Shown here one piece after another: positions 1 through 8,432 of a stretch of DNA of 64,000 nucleotides. The notes below the pieces were generated by a model that saw only the letters and a list, made by a program, of their open reading frames with translations, had not been told where the DNA came from and made no database searches. The position numbers and the translations under genes are program-made. This DNA comes from CAUZIR01 sp965250195 (GTDB lineage Bacteria; Chloroflexota; Dehalococcoidia; Lucifugimonadales; UBA2962), in contig OZ252295.1 in NCBI GenBank assembly GCA_965250195.1, positions 1,426,001 through 1,490,000 of the forward strand. Reading direction: 5' to 3'. Numbering within the stretch: position 1 is the stretch's first letter; each line of letters starts with the position of its first letter.

Positions 1-2
1 TG

Positions 3-272
3 GGCAGACTGGCCGTAGACGACATGAGTTCGTGGACGCTGTTGGCCATGATCCTGCTCCCGGTGCTTGCGTTAGTGTTCGGCCAGCCACCCGAGGTGGC
101 TTATGCCAGTGTCGCGATGAGTTCTCTGCTGCTCATCAAGCGGGTGACCGGCAACTTCGAACGCCCGGCAGGCGACGGGCACCCCCTGTACGTCGTTCTC
201 GGGTGCCGGATCCTGTGGGACCGCGACGTGCCCGACCGCGAGACCTGGATGGCGAGGAACATTTCCGAATAG
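3..272 (+). CDS. plsY: Glycerol-3-phosphate acyltransferase PlsY, C-terminal part (partial at window edge)
   Basis: The frame is open from the first bases of the window, so only the last ~90 residues are seen and the true start lies upstream. The visible part has a hydrophobic membrane segment (LLAMILLPVLALVFG), a second hydrophobic stretch and then the basic KRVTGNFERP stretch, which resembles the end of PlsY, where a membrane helix is followed by a conserved basic R-x2-N loop. PlsY is the inner-membrane enzyme that moves an acyl group from acyl phosphate to glycerol-3-phosphate, the first step of phospholipid synthesis. The tail continues about 30 residues past the usual end (WDRDVPDRETWM). 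The stop codon shares one base with the GTG of the next gene (TAGTG). The call rests on a fragment and is moderately sure. Confidence 0.6.
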   Translation, partial: GRLAVDDMSSWTLLAMILLPVLALVFGQPPEVAYASVAMSSLLLIKRVTGNFERPAGDGHPLYVVLGCRILWDRDVPDRETWMARNISE

Positions 273-745
273 TGGCCAAAGAGACCCACTGCGCACGCCA
301 CCCCGACACGGCTACCCGGCTCGCGTGTGGTAACTGCGGCGACGCAATCTGCCCACGGTGCATGGTGCACGCACACGTCGGCGTCCGTTGCCCGGACTGT
401 GGGAAGGCCGCCACTCTGCCGACGTTCCAGGTTTCCGGCCTTTACCTCGTGCGGGCAATAGTCGCGGCGGTAGCAGTCGGAGCCGCCACGGGTTTCATCT
501 ATGCGCTACTTCTAGCGGGGGTGCCGTTTTTAGGGACGGCAGCAATGATTGGCATCGGTTACCTGGTGGCAGAAGCGGCAACAATATCCGCGGGTCGTCG
601 CAGGGGCCGGACGATGCAATATGTGGTGGCCGGTGGGATACTGGTTGCATTAGTGTTGATATTCCTGTTTTCCGTCACGATTAGCATCTGGACGCTCATT
701 GGGGCGGTCGGTGCGATCTTGGTGGGAACCGGAAGGGTTCGTTAA
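272..745 (+). CDS. B-box-type zinc-finger membrane protein
   Basis: A 157-residue protein. The open frame extends further upstream, but that part overlaps plsY out of frame; GTG at 272 overlaps the plsY stop by one base and starts just before the first motif. The N-terminus carries a B-box-like zinc site: C and H of CARHP, then CGNCGDAICPRC, HAHVGVRC and PDC. Three to four hydrophobic segments follow, separated by a short basic loop (SAGRRRGR). Similar B-box plus transmembrane proteins are common in Chloroflexota and other bacteria, often without assigned function. The zinc head should face the cytoplasm. Coupling to plsY suggests a membrane role, but no reaction can be assigned. Confidence 0.75.
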   Translation: MAKETHCARHPDTATRLACGNCGDAICPRCMVHAHVGVRCPDCGKAATLPTFQVSGLYLVRAIVAAVAVGAATGFIYALLLAGVPFLGTAAMIGIGYLVAEAATISAGRRRGRTMQYVVAGGILVALVLIFLFSVTISIWTLIGAVGAILVGTGRVR

Positions 746-756
746 TGATCGAAGCG

Positions 757-782
757 ATAACGAGTTGTTACCGTTTCGTTAT
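757..782. promoter_or_regulatory. Inverted repeat upstream of the Lrp gene, possible operator
   Basis: ATAACGA (757-763) and TCGTTAT (776-782) form a perfect 7-bp inverted repeat around a 12-base spacer. It abuts a candidate promoter, TTGACT (782-787), 17 bases, TAGTCT (805-810). A dyad touching the -35 box of an Lrp-family gene fits autoregulation, which is common in that family. Confidence 0.45.
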
Positions 783-810
783 TGACTCGTTCCGATCACC
801 GTACTAGTCT
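782..810 (+). promoter_or_regulatory. Candidate sigma-70-type promoter of the Lrp gene
   Basis: TTGACT at 782-787 and TAGTCT at 805-810 are 17 bases apart. The -10 is weak apart from its key T-A and final T. The predicted start near 817 leaves a ~70-base leader. Confidence 0.4.
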
Positions 811-888
811 GAGATCATCAACATAGTACGATTTTTGACTCCAGCGCAGAGGCTGAATCGCCCAGAGGTTGAATCGGAGGATTAGTTC

Positions 889-1311
889 GTGGACAAGCTC
901 GACACCAGCATTATCGACATACTTCAAAGTGACGGCCGGGCATCGAACGCCGGTATCGCTCGCCGGGTTGGCGTTAGCGAAGGGACGGTGCGAAGGCGCC
1001 TCAAGCGCCTGATTCAGGACGAGTTCATCCAGGTCGTGGCCCTTCCGGATCCGGCCAAGATGGGCCTGCACTCCGAGGCACTGGTCGGCATCCAGGTCGA
1101 CGCTGATCGGCTGGACATGGTCGCCAGCGACCTGTCCGGGCTCAAAGAGGTTACGTGGGTAGCCATGACGACCGGGCAGTACGATATATTCGCCTGGGTA
1201 TCTGTCGAATCGGCCGAGGCGCTGGGCATCTTGCTGCGCACCAAGGTCGGGACCATTCCCGGCGTTCGCAGATCCGAAACCTTCGTTAGCCTGGCCCCCA
1301 GGCTGCGCTAA
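889..1311 (+). CDS. Lrp/AsnC family transcriptional regulator
   Basis: A 140-residue protein of typical Lrp/AsnC size. Residues ~4-50 form the AsnC helix-turn-helix (LDTSIIDILQSDGRASN, then GIARRVGVSEGTVRRRLKRL), and residues ~65-138 the alpha/beta RAM ligand-binding and oligomerisation domain. Such proteins sense amino acids and act as octameric DNA-bending regulators. The GTG start is chosen because CGGAGG lies eight bases upstream (875-880). It stands alone between the B-box gene and aspS, with a dyad upstream that could be its own operator. The ligand cannot be read from the sequence. Confidence 0.9.
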   Translation: MDKLDTSIIDILQSDGRASNAGIARRVGVSEGTVRRRLKRLIQDEFIQVVALPDPAKMGLHSEALVGIQVDADRLDMVASDLSGLKEVTWVAMTTGQYDIFAWVSVESAEALGILLRTKVGTIPGVRRSETFVSLAPRLR

Positions 1312-1388
1312 AGCGACTCTGCCAACCGGCACTACAAACGCGCAATTAGATGAGCGTAGCGGGCTCCCGAAACGGTGCTTTCGGGGCA

Positions 1389-1394
1389 TATAAT
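1389..1394 (+). promoter_or_regulatory. Candidate -10 box for aspS
   Basis: A perfect TATAAT lies 63 bases before the aspS start. No good -35 is visible 16-18 bases upstream. The predicted start is near 1401. Confidence 0.45.
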
Positions 1395-1457
1395 CGTCTC
1401 TGGCGCGCGCTGAACTAGAGCGGCCCGCGCCGTATCTCATCAACACGGAGCGCCGCT

Positions 1458-3248
1458 TTGCTCAAGTCCGTAAATTGCGGGGAGTTGCGGTCGGGGGACG
1501 CGGATCGCACCGTCGTCCTGGCCGGCTGGGTACACAGGCGTCGCGACCACGGCGACCTGATTTTCATTGACCTCAGGGACACCGATGGTCTGGTGCAAGT
1601 TGTAATCAACCCCGAACTTGCGCCCGATGCCCACGGCGTGGCCGAGCGGGTACGCAACGAGTGGGTGGTCCAGGTCGCGGGCACGGTTTCCATTCGCCCA
1701 GGAGGCACCAAAAACCCGGACCTGCCAACTGGCGAGATCGAGGTTTACGCTACATCCGTCACGGTGCTTGCCGAGTCAAAGACACCCCCGTTCTACGTGA
1801 ACGAGGACGCCGAGGTCGACGAGCTACTCCGGCTCAAATACCGCTACATCGACCTTCGCAGGCCACAGATGGCAGACGTGCTGAGGCTTCGTCACAAGAC
1901 CGTCAAGTTCATCCGGGACTTTTTGGATGAGCGCGATTTTCTCGAAGTCGAAACGCCCATTCTCATCAAAAGCACGCCTGAGGGAGCCCGCGACTATGTC
2001 GTCCCCAGCCGCGTCCACCCTGGCAGCTTCTACGCGCTGCCCCAGTCTCCCCAGCAACTCAAACAGCTGCTCATGGCGGCGGGGGTGGAGCGCTATTTCC
2101 AGATAGCCCGCTGCTTCAGGGACGAGGATTTACGCGCCGATAGACAGCCGGAGCACACCCAGCTCGACCTGGAGATGAGCTTCGTTGAGCGGGACGATAT
2201 TCTCGATCTGATCGAAGAACTCTTTACAGGTCTCGTGGCATCGGTCGTTCCAGGCAAACTGGTGAACTCGCCGTTCCCTCGCCTGACCTACGCAGAGTCG
2301 ATGGCTGCCTATGGCACCGACAAGCCAGACCTGCGGTTCGACCTCAAATTGGCCGATCTATCTGGAGCCCTGGCCGATAGCGAGTTTAAGGTTTTCTCCG
2401 GAGCTGTCGGCTCCGGCGGCGTGGTCAAGGCCCTGGCCGCTCCGGGCCAGGGCGGCATGCCACGCCGCCGCCTGGACGAGCTGGTGGAGTTCGTTAAGGC
2501 TCGCGGGGCCGCTGGACTGGTCTGGATAGGACTGCCGGAGGGCATCGACCCTGCGGACCTCGCGCCCGAGCAGGTCAAGTCTCCCGCCGCCAAGTTCATG
2601 TCGCAGGCAGACCTTAGCGCCATCATCGCCGGAACGACCGCTGGAAGAGGCGATCTGATCCTGATCGTCGCCGGTCCGGAAAAATCGACCAACACCGCGC
2701 TCGGCCAACTGCGTAACGAGATGGGAAACAGGCTCGGCCTGGCGGATGCCCGCGAGATCGCCTTCGGGTTCGTCGTCGACTTCCCGCTCTTTGAACGGGA
2801 CGAGGACTCCGGCGGCTGGACCGCGGCCCACCACGCCTTCACCACGCCCAAGGATGGCCACGCCGACGCCATCGAGTCGGACCCGGCCTCGGTGGTGGCG
2901 AACTCCTACGACCTCGTTGCCAACGGCTACGAGATGGGCAGCGGCAGCATCAGGGTGCACGACCGGGCGCTGCAGGAGCGGATACTGCGGGTGCTCGGCT
3001 ACACCGACGATCAGATAGGCGAGCGCTTCGGGCAACTGCTGGGAGCGTTCGAATACGGAACACCGCCGCACGGCGGCATAGCCACGGGGATCGATCGACT
3101 CGTAATGGTACTGGCCGGGCTGGACAGCATTCGCGACACCATCGCCTTCCCCAAGACTCAGAGCGCGGTGGACCCGCTGTTCGGCGCCCCCGGCCCGGTA
3201 GAAGAAGTGCACTTACGAGAACTACATCTACGGGTTCTGAAGGAGTAA
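1458..3248 (+). CDS. aspS: Aspartyl-tRNA synthetase, probably non-discriminating (Asp/Asn)
   Basis: A 596-residue class IIb synthetase of the bacterial type: N-terminal OB-fold anticodon domain (1-~105), catalytic core with motif 2 (FRDEDLRADRQPEHTQ) and motif 3 (GIATGIDRL), and the bacterial GAD insertion in between (~290-420). It attaches Asp to tRNA-Asp. The anticodon domain carries His31 and Gly82 (RRRDHG; IRPGGTKNP). These residues mark enzymes that also aspartylate tRNA-Asn, where discriminating enzymes such as E. coli have Leu30. If so, the cell needs GatCAB to amidate Asp-tRNA-Asn. The TTG start follows GGAG (1447-1450) and gives the usual N-terminus; two tRNA-Ser genes follow. Confidence 0.95.
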   Translation: MLKSVNCGELRSGDADRTVVLAGWVHRRRDHGDLIFIDLRDTDGLVQVVINPELAPDAHGVAERVRNEWVVQVAGTVSIRPGGTKNPDLPTGEIEVYATSVTVLAESKTPPFYVNEDAEVDELLRLKYRYIDLRRPQMADVLRLRHKTVKFIRDFLDERDFLEVETPILIKSTPEGARDYVVPSRVHPGSFYALPQSPQQLKQLLMAAGVERYFQIARCFRDEDLRADRQPEHTQLDLEMSFVERDDILDLIEELFTGLVASVVPGKLVNSPFPRLTYAESMAAYGTDKPDLRFDLKLADLSGALADSEFKVFSGAVGSGGVVKALAAPGQGGMPRRRLDELVEFVKARGAAGLVWIGLPEGIDPADLAPEQVKSPAAKFMSQADLSAIIAGTTAGRGDLILIVAGPEKSTNTALGQLRNEMGNRLGLADAREIAFGFVVDFPLFERDEDSGGWTAAHHAFTTPKDGHADAIESDPASVVANSYDLVANGYEMGSGSIRVHDRALQERILRVLGYTDDQIGERFGQLLGAFEYGTPPHGGIATGIDRLVMVLAGLDSIRDTIAFPKTQSAVDPLFGAPGPVEEVHLRELHLRVLKE

Positions 3249-3252
3249 GCGC

Positions 3253-3258
3253 TATAAT
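3253..3258 (+). promoter_or_regulatory. Candidate -10 box for the tRNA-Ser pair
   Basis: A perfect TATAAT sits just after the aspS stop, 43 bases before the first tRNA-Ser. The spacing suits a tRNA promoter with a short leader. No clear -35 is seen; it would fall within the end of aspS. Confidence 0.45.
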
Positions 3259-3301
3259 TTTCTTGCTCGGGGCCGGTTCGTCCGGGTTCTGAGCAGCATG
3301 G

Positions 3302-3388
3302 GGAGAGGTGGCCGAGCGGCTTAAGGCGCTAGTCTCGAAAACTAGTATGCGAGCAATCGCATCGCGGGTTCGAATCCCGCCCTCTCCG
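3302..3388 (+). tRNA. tRNA-Ser (anticodon CGA)
   Basis: Acceptor stem GGAGAGG/CCTCTCC, anticodon stem CTAGT/ACTAG with loop CTCGAAA giving CGA, a long class II variable arm typical of serine tRNAs, and a T-arm with GGTTCGAATCC. The discriminator is G. CCA is not encoded (CCG follows). It reads UCG codons. Confidence 0.95.
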
Positions 3389-3397
3389 CCGGGCTCA

Positions 3398-3468
3398 TTG
3401 CAGCCTACCGGGCGCGCTCGTTGCAGCCCAATGGGCGCGCTGCATTGCGGCCCATTTGGCAGGCCGCA
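3398..3468 (+). repeat. Degenerate 23-24-bp tandem repeat with a hairpin between two tRNA-Ser genes
   Basis: Three imperfect copies begin with TTGCAG or TTGCGG at 3398, 3421 and 3445. Copies two and three also form an inverted repeat, CCAATGGGC against GCCCATTTGG, with one bulge. It is probably a spacer that folds in the tRNA precursor; no gene is seen here. Confidence 0.5.
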
Positions 3469-3475
3469 CTGGGAT

Positions 3476-3567
<92 letters not shown>

Positions 3568-3652
3568 GCCCAGCTTTCGCTAGCACCCCGCAACCGGTCG
3601 TATCGAAGCCGCTGTTGCTCGCTGTCTTCCGGAAAAAGCTAAGATCGGCACC

Positions 3653-4777
3653 GTGAACGATAGCGAACTCAAATACTGGGTCGCCCTCCAGCGCATTCCA
3701 CGCTTCGGCCCGGTCAGCTTTGCCGCGCTCGACCGCAGCTTCGACTCCCTCGCCGATGCCTGGACGGCATCCAAGGGCGCCCTGATCGCGTCCGGGGTCG
3801 ACTCCCGCGCGGCCTCTGCCGTTGTGTCCGGACGCGCAGATATAGACTCGGACGCCGAGTTGGACCGGCTGAAAAAGGCGGGCATAAAGGCTGTCACCGT
3901 CCGCGACGACGGGTACCCGCCACGCCTCAAACAAATTCACGCTCGCCCACCAATGCTGCTCGTCAGGGGCGACCTGCTCCCAGAAGACGAGCGCTCGGTG
4001 GCCGTTGTCGGTACTCGCAAGGCCTCGGGCTACGGCAGGCAGGTGGCCGCCGCCCTCGCCGGAGACCTCGCCCGAGCGGGGGTCACGGTCGTCAGCGGAC
4101 TTGCCCTGGGGATAGACGGTGTGGCGCACGATGCAAGCCTCGAGGCCGGCGGCCGGACGATCGCCATCCTGGGCAGTGGCCTGGACGTCATGTACCCCAG
4201 GGCACACAAGGACCTCGCCGAACGCGTGGCTGAGTCAGGGGCGCTTATCTCGGAGTTCCCCCTGGGCATGGCGCCTTTGGCCGGGCACTTCCCCCGCCGC
4301 AACCGCATCATAAGCGGCATGAGCCTCGGAACTCTGGTCGTGGAGGCGGGAGAGCGCAGCGGTGCACTCATCACATCCTCGCTGGCGTTGGAACAAAACA
4401 GGGAAGTGTTCGCCGTCCCCGGCAACATATTCGACCCTCAGTACCGGGCGACCAACAACCTGATCAAACGGTCCGGCGCAAAGCTGGTGACAAGTGTCGA
4501 AGACATCCTTGAAGAGCTGAACCTGACCGCCGTGGACAGGCAACTGGAGATGCCGACCGACATCCCCGACGCCGCCGAAGATGAGGGGGACGTGCTAAAG
4601 CACGTCACCTTCGACCCGATCCACATTGACGAAATAACCAGGACCAGCGGGTTGGGGGTAACCGAGGTCTCCGGGGCACTGACCATGCTGGAGTTAAGGG
4701 GTCGCATCCGGCAGGTCGGGGGTAGGAACTATGTTAGACTCAGGGAGTCGTCCCCTCCTTCTAGTGCCGCGATTTAA
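3653..4777 (+). CDS. dprA: DNA processing protein DprA (Smf)
   Basis: A 374-residue protein of standard DprA size. It has an N-terminal SAM-like region (1-~70), a Rossmann fold (~112-300) with VAVVGTRKAS, SGLALGIDGVAHDASL, LGSGLDVMYP and FPRRNRIISG, and a C-terminal winged helix (~310-365, LDEITRTSG-like). DprA binds incoming single-stranded DNA and loads RecA during natural transformation, and is also widespread where competence is unproven. The GTG start lies 7 bases after a TAAGAT box (3640-3645), so the message may be leaderless. topA follows on the same strand, the order also known from Bacillus (dprA-topA-xerC). Confidence 0.95.
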   Translation: MNDSELKYWVALQRIPRFGPVSFAALDRSFDSLADAWTASKGALIASGVDSRAASAVVSGRADIDSDAELDRLKKAGIKAVTVRDDGYPPRLKQIHARPPMLLVRGDLLPEDERSVAVVGTRKASGYGRQVAAALAGDLARAGVTVVSGLALGIDGVAHDASLEAGGRTIAILGSGLDVMYPRAHKDLAERVAESGALISEFPLGMAPLAGHFPRRNRIISGMSLGTLVVEAGERSGALITSSLALEQNREVFAVPGNIFDPQYRATNNLIKRSGAKLVTSVEDILEELNLTAVDRQLEMPTDIPDAAEDEGDVLKHVTFDPIHIDEITRTSGLGVTEVSGALTMLELRGRIRQVGGRNYVRLRESSPPSSAAI

Positions 4778-4855
4778 CGCGCCCGAAAAACGACCTCCCA
4801 GGGGCTTTTTGGCCGTGGCGACATGAGCTAAAACATCTAGAACGTTAGGCAGCAC

Positions 4856-7030
4856 ATGGCAAAAAACCTCGTAATAGTAGAGTCACCGGCAAAGGCCCGC
4901 ACGGTCGGCCGGTTCCTCGGTAGCAAATACAAGGCGATGGCGTCGATGGGTCACGTGCGTGACCTGCCAAAAGGCAAACTTGGGGTCAAGGTAGATGACC
5001 TGAGTTTCGAGCCCGACTACGCGGTCATCAAGGACCGAAAGAAGGCGCTGGGTGAGCTCATAAAGGCCGCCCAGGACGCCGACACGGTCTACCTCGCGAC
5101 CGACCCGGACCGTGAGGGAGAGGCCATCTCATGGCACCTCATCGAGGCCGCCAAGATAAACCCGGCCAAGACCAAGCGTGTGGTCTTCCATGAAATCACA
5201 AAAGACGCTGTGCAAGAGGCGTTCGACAGCCCTCGTGAACTGGACATGCACCTTATCGACGCCCAGCAGGCCCGCCGGGTGCTCGACCGGCTAGTCGGCT
5301 ACGAGCTCAGTCCGGTGTTGTGGAAGAAGGTTCGCCGTGGCCTGTCCGCCGGGCGCGTGCAGTCGGTGGCCGTGCGATTGGTAGTCGAGCGCGAGGCCGA
5401 GCGCAATGCGTTCGTCTCACGCGAGTATTGGACGATCGAAGCGAAGTTCGCCAAGCACGGCGATGCCAAGGCCCATTTCAAGGCCAAGCTCAAGAGCCTT
5501 AAGGGCACCAAGGGCGACATCGCACTGGACAACGAAAAGGCGGCAGGTGAGGTCACCGCCGCCCTCGCCGATGCTACCTACGTCGTCGACTCGGTCGCCA
5601 CCAAAGAGCGCCGCCGAAAACCTTCGCCGCCGTTCATCACCTCCACCATGCAGCAGGAAGCGTCTCGCAAGCTGCGCTTCACGGCCGCTCGCACCATGAG
5701 CGTGGCCCAGCAGCTTTACGAGGGCCTTCCGATTGGGGACGGAGACGCCGAGGGCCTCATCACCTACATGAGGACCGACTCGACCAACGTCGCCAACAGC
5801 GCGCTGGACGAGACCGCCCGGTTCCTGAAGCAAGAGTACGGGGCCGAGTACACGACCGCCGCCCCCAGGGTATACAAGCGCAAGGTCAAGGGCGCGCAAG
5901 AGGCCCACGAAGCAGTCCGTCCCACCTCAATATTCAACACCCCGGACAGGGTTAAAAAGTACCTCTCCGCCGACCAGAACCGTCTCTACAAGCTGGTGTG
6001 GAACCGCATGGTGGCCAGCCAGATGCCGGACGCCCTGTTCGACCAGACGACAGTCGACATCGCAGCTGAGTCCTCGGCCGACAATGTCTACATGTTCCGG
6101 GCTTCGGGTTCGGTAATGAAATTCCCAGGGCACCGAGCCCTGTACATGGAGGGCGTGGACGACAGCAAGGAAGAAGAGGACGGCGAGATCTCCCTGCCGA
6201 AGCTGGCCAAGGCTGATGCGCTGGAGTGCACCGGTCTCAAGAGCGACCAGCACTTCACCGAGCCGCCGCCCCGATTCACTGAGGCAACTCTCATACGCCT
6301 GTTGGAGGAGCGCGGCATCGGTCGGCCCAGCACCTACGCTCCAACCCTTGGGGTCATTCAGGCGCGGGACTACGTGCGCAAGGAAAAGGGCCGCTTTGTG
6401 CCGAGCAAGCTCGGTACGGCGGTGAACGGCCTGCTTACGCACCACTTCCCGGACACCGTCGATGTGGGCTTCACCGCAAAAGTGGAAGAGGAGCTGGACG
6501 AGATAGCCAGCGGCGAGCGCGAGTGGGTGCCGGTCCTGCGCGAGTTCTACGGACCGTTCCACGACACCGTAGAAAAGGCCGACCGTGAGGCCGAGAGAGT
6601 GCCTCGACGCGAAATCGACGAAGAGTCCGACGAGGTCTGCGAGGTGTGCGAGCGCCCCATGGTGATCAAGTCGGGCCGGTTCGGCCGGTTCCTCTCATGC
6701 AGCGGGTTCCCGGAGTGCAAGACATCGAGACCCCTGGTCACGAAAGTCGGCGTCGCCTGTCCCGAGTGCGGCCACGACATCGTGGAGAAAAAGCAGCGGG
6801 GCGAGGCCGGGCGGCGGTTCTACGGCTGCTCCAACTACCCGAACTGCAAGTTCGCGACAAACCAGCGTCCGCTCCCCATGCCGTGCCCGGACTGCAAGGG
6901 CATGTTGTTGGCCTCGGGACGCGATATGGCCAGGTGCACGACCTGCGAGTACAAGGGCCCCGTCCCTGAGTCCGAAGACTCGGGGGAGCCTGAGGAATCG
7001 GAGGCAGAGGCCGTGGGGGCCTCCGCATAG
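4856..7030 (+). CDS. topA: DNA topoisomerase I (type IA)
   Basis: A 724-residue type IA topoisomerase that relaxes negative supercoils. The N-terminal TOPRIM domain shows VIVESPAKA and the acidic DPDREGE triad (~residues 85-95). The catalytic tyrosine is Tyr304 in YMRTDS. The tail has two complete topoisomerase zinc fingers (CEVCERP...CSGFPEC and CPECGHD...CSNYPNC) and a third C4 finger (CPDC...CTTC), then an acidic end. Length is normal. It lies between dprA and xerC, probably in one transcript with xerC since the gap is only 50 bases. Confidence 0.97.
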   Translation: MAKNLVIVESPAKARTVGRFLGSKYKAMASMGHVRDLPKGKLGVKVDDLSFEPDYAVIKDRKKALGELIKAAQDADTVYLATDPDREGEAISWHLIEAAKINPAKTKRVVFHEITKDAVQEAFDSPRELDMHLIDAQQARRVLDRLVGYELSPVLWKKVRRGLSAGRVQSVAVRLVVEREAERNAFVSREYWTIEAKFAKHGDAKAHFKAKLKSLKGTKGDIALDNEKAAGEVTAALADATYVVDSVATKERRRKPSPPFITSTMQQEASRKLRFTAARTMSVAQQLYEGLPIGDGDAEGLITYMRTDSTNVANSALDETARFLKQEYGAEYTTAAPRVYKRKVKGAQEAHEAVRPTSIFNTPDRVKKYLSADQNRLYKLVWNRMVASQMPDALFDQTTVDIAAESSADNVYMFRASGSVMKFPGHRALYMEGVDDSKEEEDGEISLPKLAKADALECTGLKSDQHFTEPPPRFTEATLIRLLEERGIGRPSTYAPTLGVIQARDYVRKEKGRFVPSKLGTAVNGLLTHHFPDTVDVGFTAKVEEELDEIASGEREWVPVLREFYGPFHDTVEKADREAERVPRREIDEESDEVCEVCERPMVIKSGRFGRFLSCSGFPECKTSRPLVTKVGVACPECGHDIVEKKQRGEAGRRFYGCSNYPNCKFATNQRPLPMPCPDCKGMLLASGRDMARCTTCEYKGPVPESEDSGEPEESEAEAVGASA

Positions 7031-7080
7031 ACTCCCAGCCCGCAGCAAGACTCCGCACCGAAGCGGACTGGGCCGCGCTA

Positions 7081-7989
7081 ATGGACGCATTCGAGCGGCA
7101 CCTCCGCGCGGAGAAGGGGCTCGCCGACCTGACGATCCGCAACTACCGCAACGACCTCCAGCCCCTGTTCGACTTCGTCCAGGTCACAGGCGTTGCCAAG
7201 CTGGACCAGCTCGACAGGCACGCCCTGAGAGACTACCTGGCGTGGCTGATGGAGCTGGGATACGTTCGCTCCAGCGTCGTGCGGAAGCTCAGCACTCTAC
7301 GGTCGCTCCTGAAGTGGCTCCTGCGCCAGGGGTTGATCGAGGCCGACCCGCTGCCCAGGCGAGGTGTGGTCAAGCGCGACAAGCGCCTGCCGAAATTCCT
7401 GTCCCAAGACGAGGTCACCGAATTATTGGGAGAGATCGACGACTCCACGCCCGCAGGGATGCGGGACAGGGCGCTGCTGGAGGTCATCTACGCCGCCGGC
7501 CTCCGGGTAAGCGAGGCACACGGCCTCAATTTGGATGACGTCAACATGGGTGCGAGAGAATTGCGAGTCACCGGCAAGGGCTCAAAACAGCGCATAGCCC
7601 TCCTGGGTCGCCCTGCCGTAGACGCGCTTTCTCGCTACATCAAGAGCGTGCGACCGACTCATGCTACGACCGTCCAAGAACCGGCTTTGTTCCTCAACGC
7701 CAGGGGTGCCCGGCTTTCAACCCGCACCATCCAGGAGCGCGTCCGGCGCAGTGCGGCGGCGGTCGGCCTCGACGGAGTGCATACCCACACGCTGCGGCAC
7801 TCGTTCGCCACCCATCTGCTCGACGGCGGTGCGGACCTGCGAGTGGTGCAGGAACTGCTGGGGCACTCCAGCCCGGCGACGACGCAAATCTACACGCACG
7901 TTACCGACGCCAAGGCCCGAGAAGTCTACCTGGACTCGCACCCGCGCTCTCGCCGATCTAAAGCGCCCAGACAAGGGGCCACGGCGTGA
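7081..7989 (+). CDS. xerC: Tyrosine recombinase XerC/XerD
   Basis: A 302-residue tyrosine recombinase. Residues 1-~90 form the SAM-like core-binding domain (FERHLRAEKGLADLTIRNYRND). The catalytic domain has the conserved Arg in YAAGLRVSE, the HTLRHSFATHLL His-x2-Arg box, LLGHSSPATTQ and the nucleophile in IYTHVT. With a partner it resolves chromosome dimers at dif. Its place after dprA-topA matches CodV/XerC synteny in Firmicutes, so it is read as chromosomal and not as a phage integrase. It overlaps aroQ by four bases (GTGA). Confidence 0.9.
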   Translation: MDAFERHLRAEKGLADLTIRNYRNDLQPLFDFVQVTGVAKLDQLDRHALRDYLAWLMELGYVRSSVVRKLSTLRSLLKWLLRQGLIEADPLPRRGVVKRDKRLPKFLSQDEVTELLGEIDDSTPAGMRDRALLEVIYAAGLRVSEAHGLNLDDVNMGARELRVTGKGSKQRIALLGRPAVDALSRYIKSVRPTHATTVQEPALFLNARGARLSTRTIQERVRRSAAAVGLDGVHTHTLRHSFATHLLDGGADLRVVQELLGHSSPATTQIYTHVTDAKAREVYLDSHPRSRRSKAPRQGATA

Positions 7990-8432
7990 AGATACTGGTC
8001 GTCAGCGGCCCCAACCTGAACATGCTCGGTAAGCGTGACCCCGGCCAGTACGGCTCGGAAACCCTGGCCGAAATTTCAGAGCGGGTGCGCAGCCGGGCCA
8101 TCGAGCTGGGCGTGGAGACCGTGTTTTTCCAGTCCAATCATGAGGGCGCGATCATCGACTTCCTCCAAGAACTCTCTCCCGATGCCGACGGCCTCGTCAT
8201 CAACCCCGGCGCGCTCACCCACTACGGTCTGTCACTCCGGGACGCCGTCGCCGACACCGGTCTACCGTTCATCGAGGTGCATCTGTCGGACATCCACAGC
8301 CGGGAGGAATTCCGGCGACACTCGGTTCTCCAAGACCTCGCGGTCAAGCAGATAGCCGGACACCGGGGCGAGGGCTACGTGATAGCCCTGGAAGCCGTGG
8401 TAGACGGGCTGGCCAAGAGCGCCGGTGACTGA
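7986..8432 (+). CDS. aroQ: 3-dehydroquinate dehydratase, type II
   Basis: A 148-residue type II dehydroquinase, the third step of the shikimate pathway (3-dehydroquinate to 3-dehydroshikimate). The diagnostic GPNLNMLG motif is at residues 8-15, with catalytic Arg17 and Tyr22 (KRDPGQYG). QSNHEG, NPGALTHYG and EVHLSDIHSREEFRRHS complete the active site. Dodecameric in known members. The GTG start overlaps the xerC stop (GTGA), and pepP overlaps its end by 8 bases. The aroQ-pepP-efp order is also found in Bacillus. Confidence 0.96.
   Translation: MKILVVSGPNLNMLGKRDPGQYGSETLAEISERVRSRAIELGVETVFFQSNHEGAIIDFLQELSPDADGLVINPGALTHYGLSLRDAVADTGLPFIEVHLSDIHSREEFRRHSVLQDLAVKQIAGHRGEGYVIALEAVVDGLAKSAGD

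Noticed and set aside
3389..3475. CRISPR-like short repeats between the tRNAs
   Set aside because: Only three degenerate copies without spacers of regular length; it folds as a hairpin spacer.
4778..4855. Terminator between dprA and topA
   Set aside because: A-run and T-run are present around CCTCCCAGGGG, but no stable stem can be drawn.
7081..7989. Tyrosine recombinase as the integrase of a mobile element
   Set aside because: It lies between topA and aroQ in conserved chromosomal synteny, far from the element at tRNA-Asp, so XerC/D is the better call.
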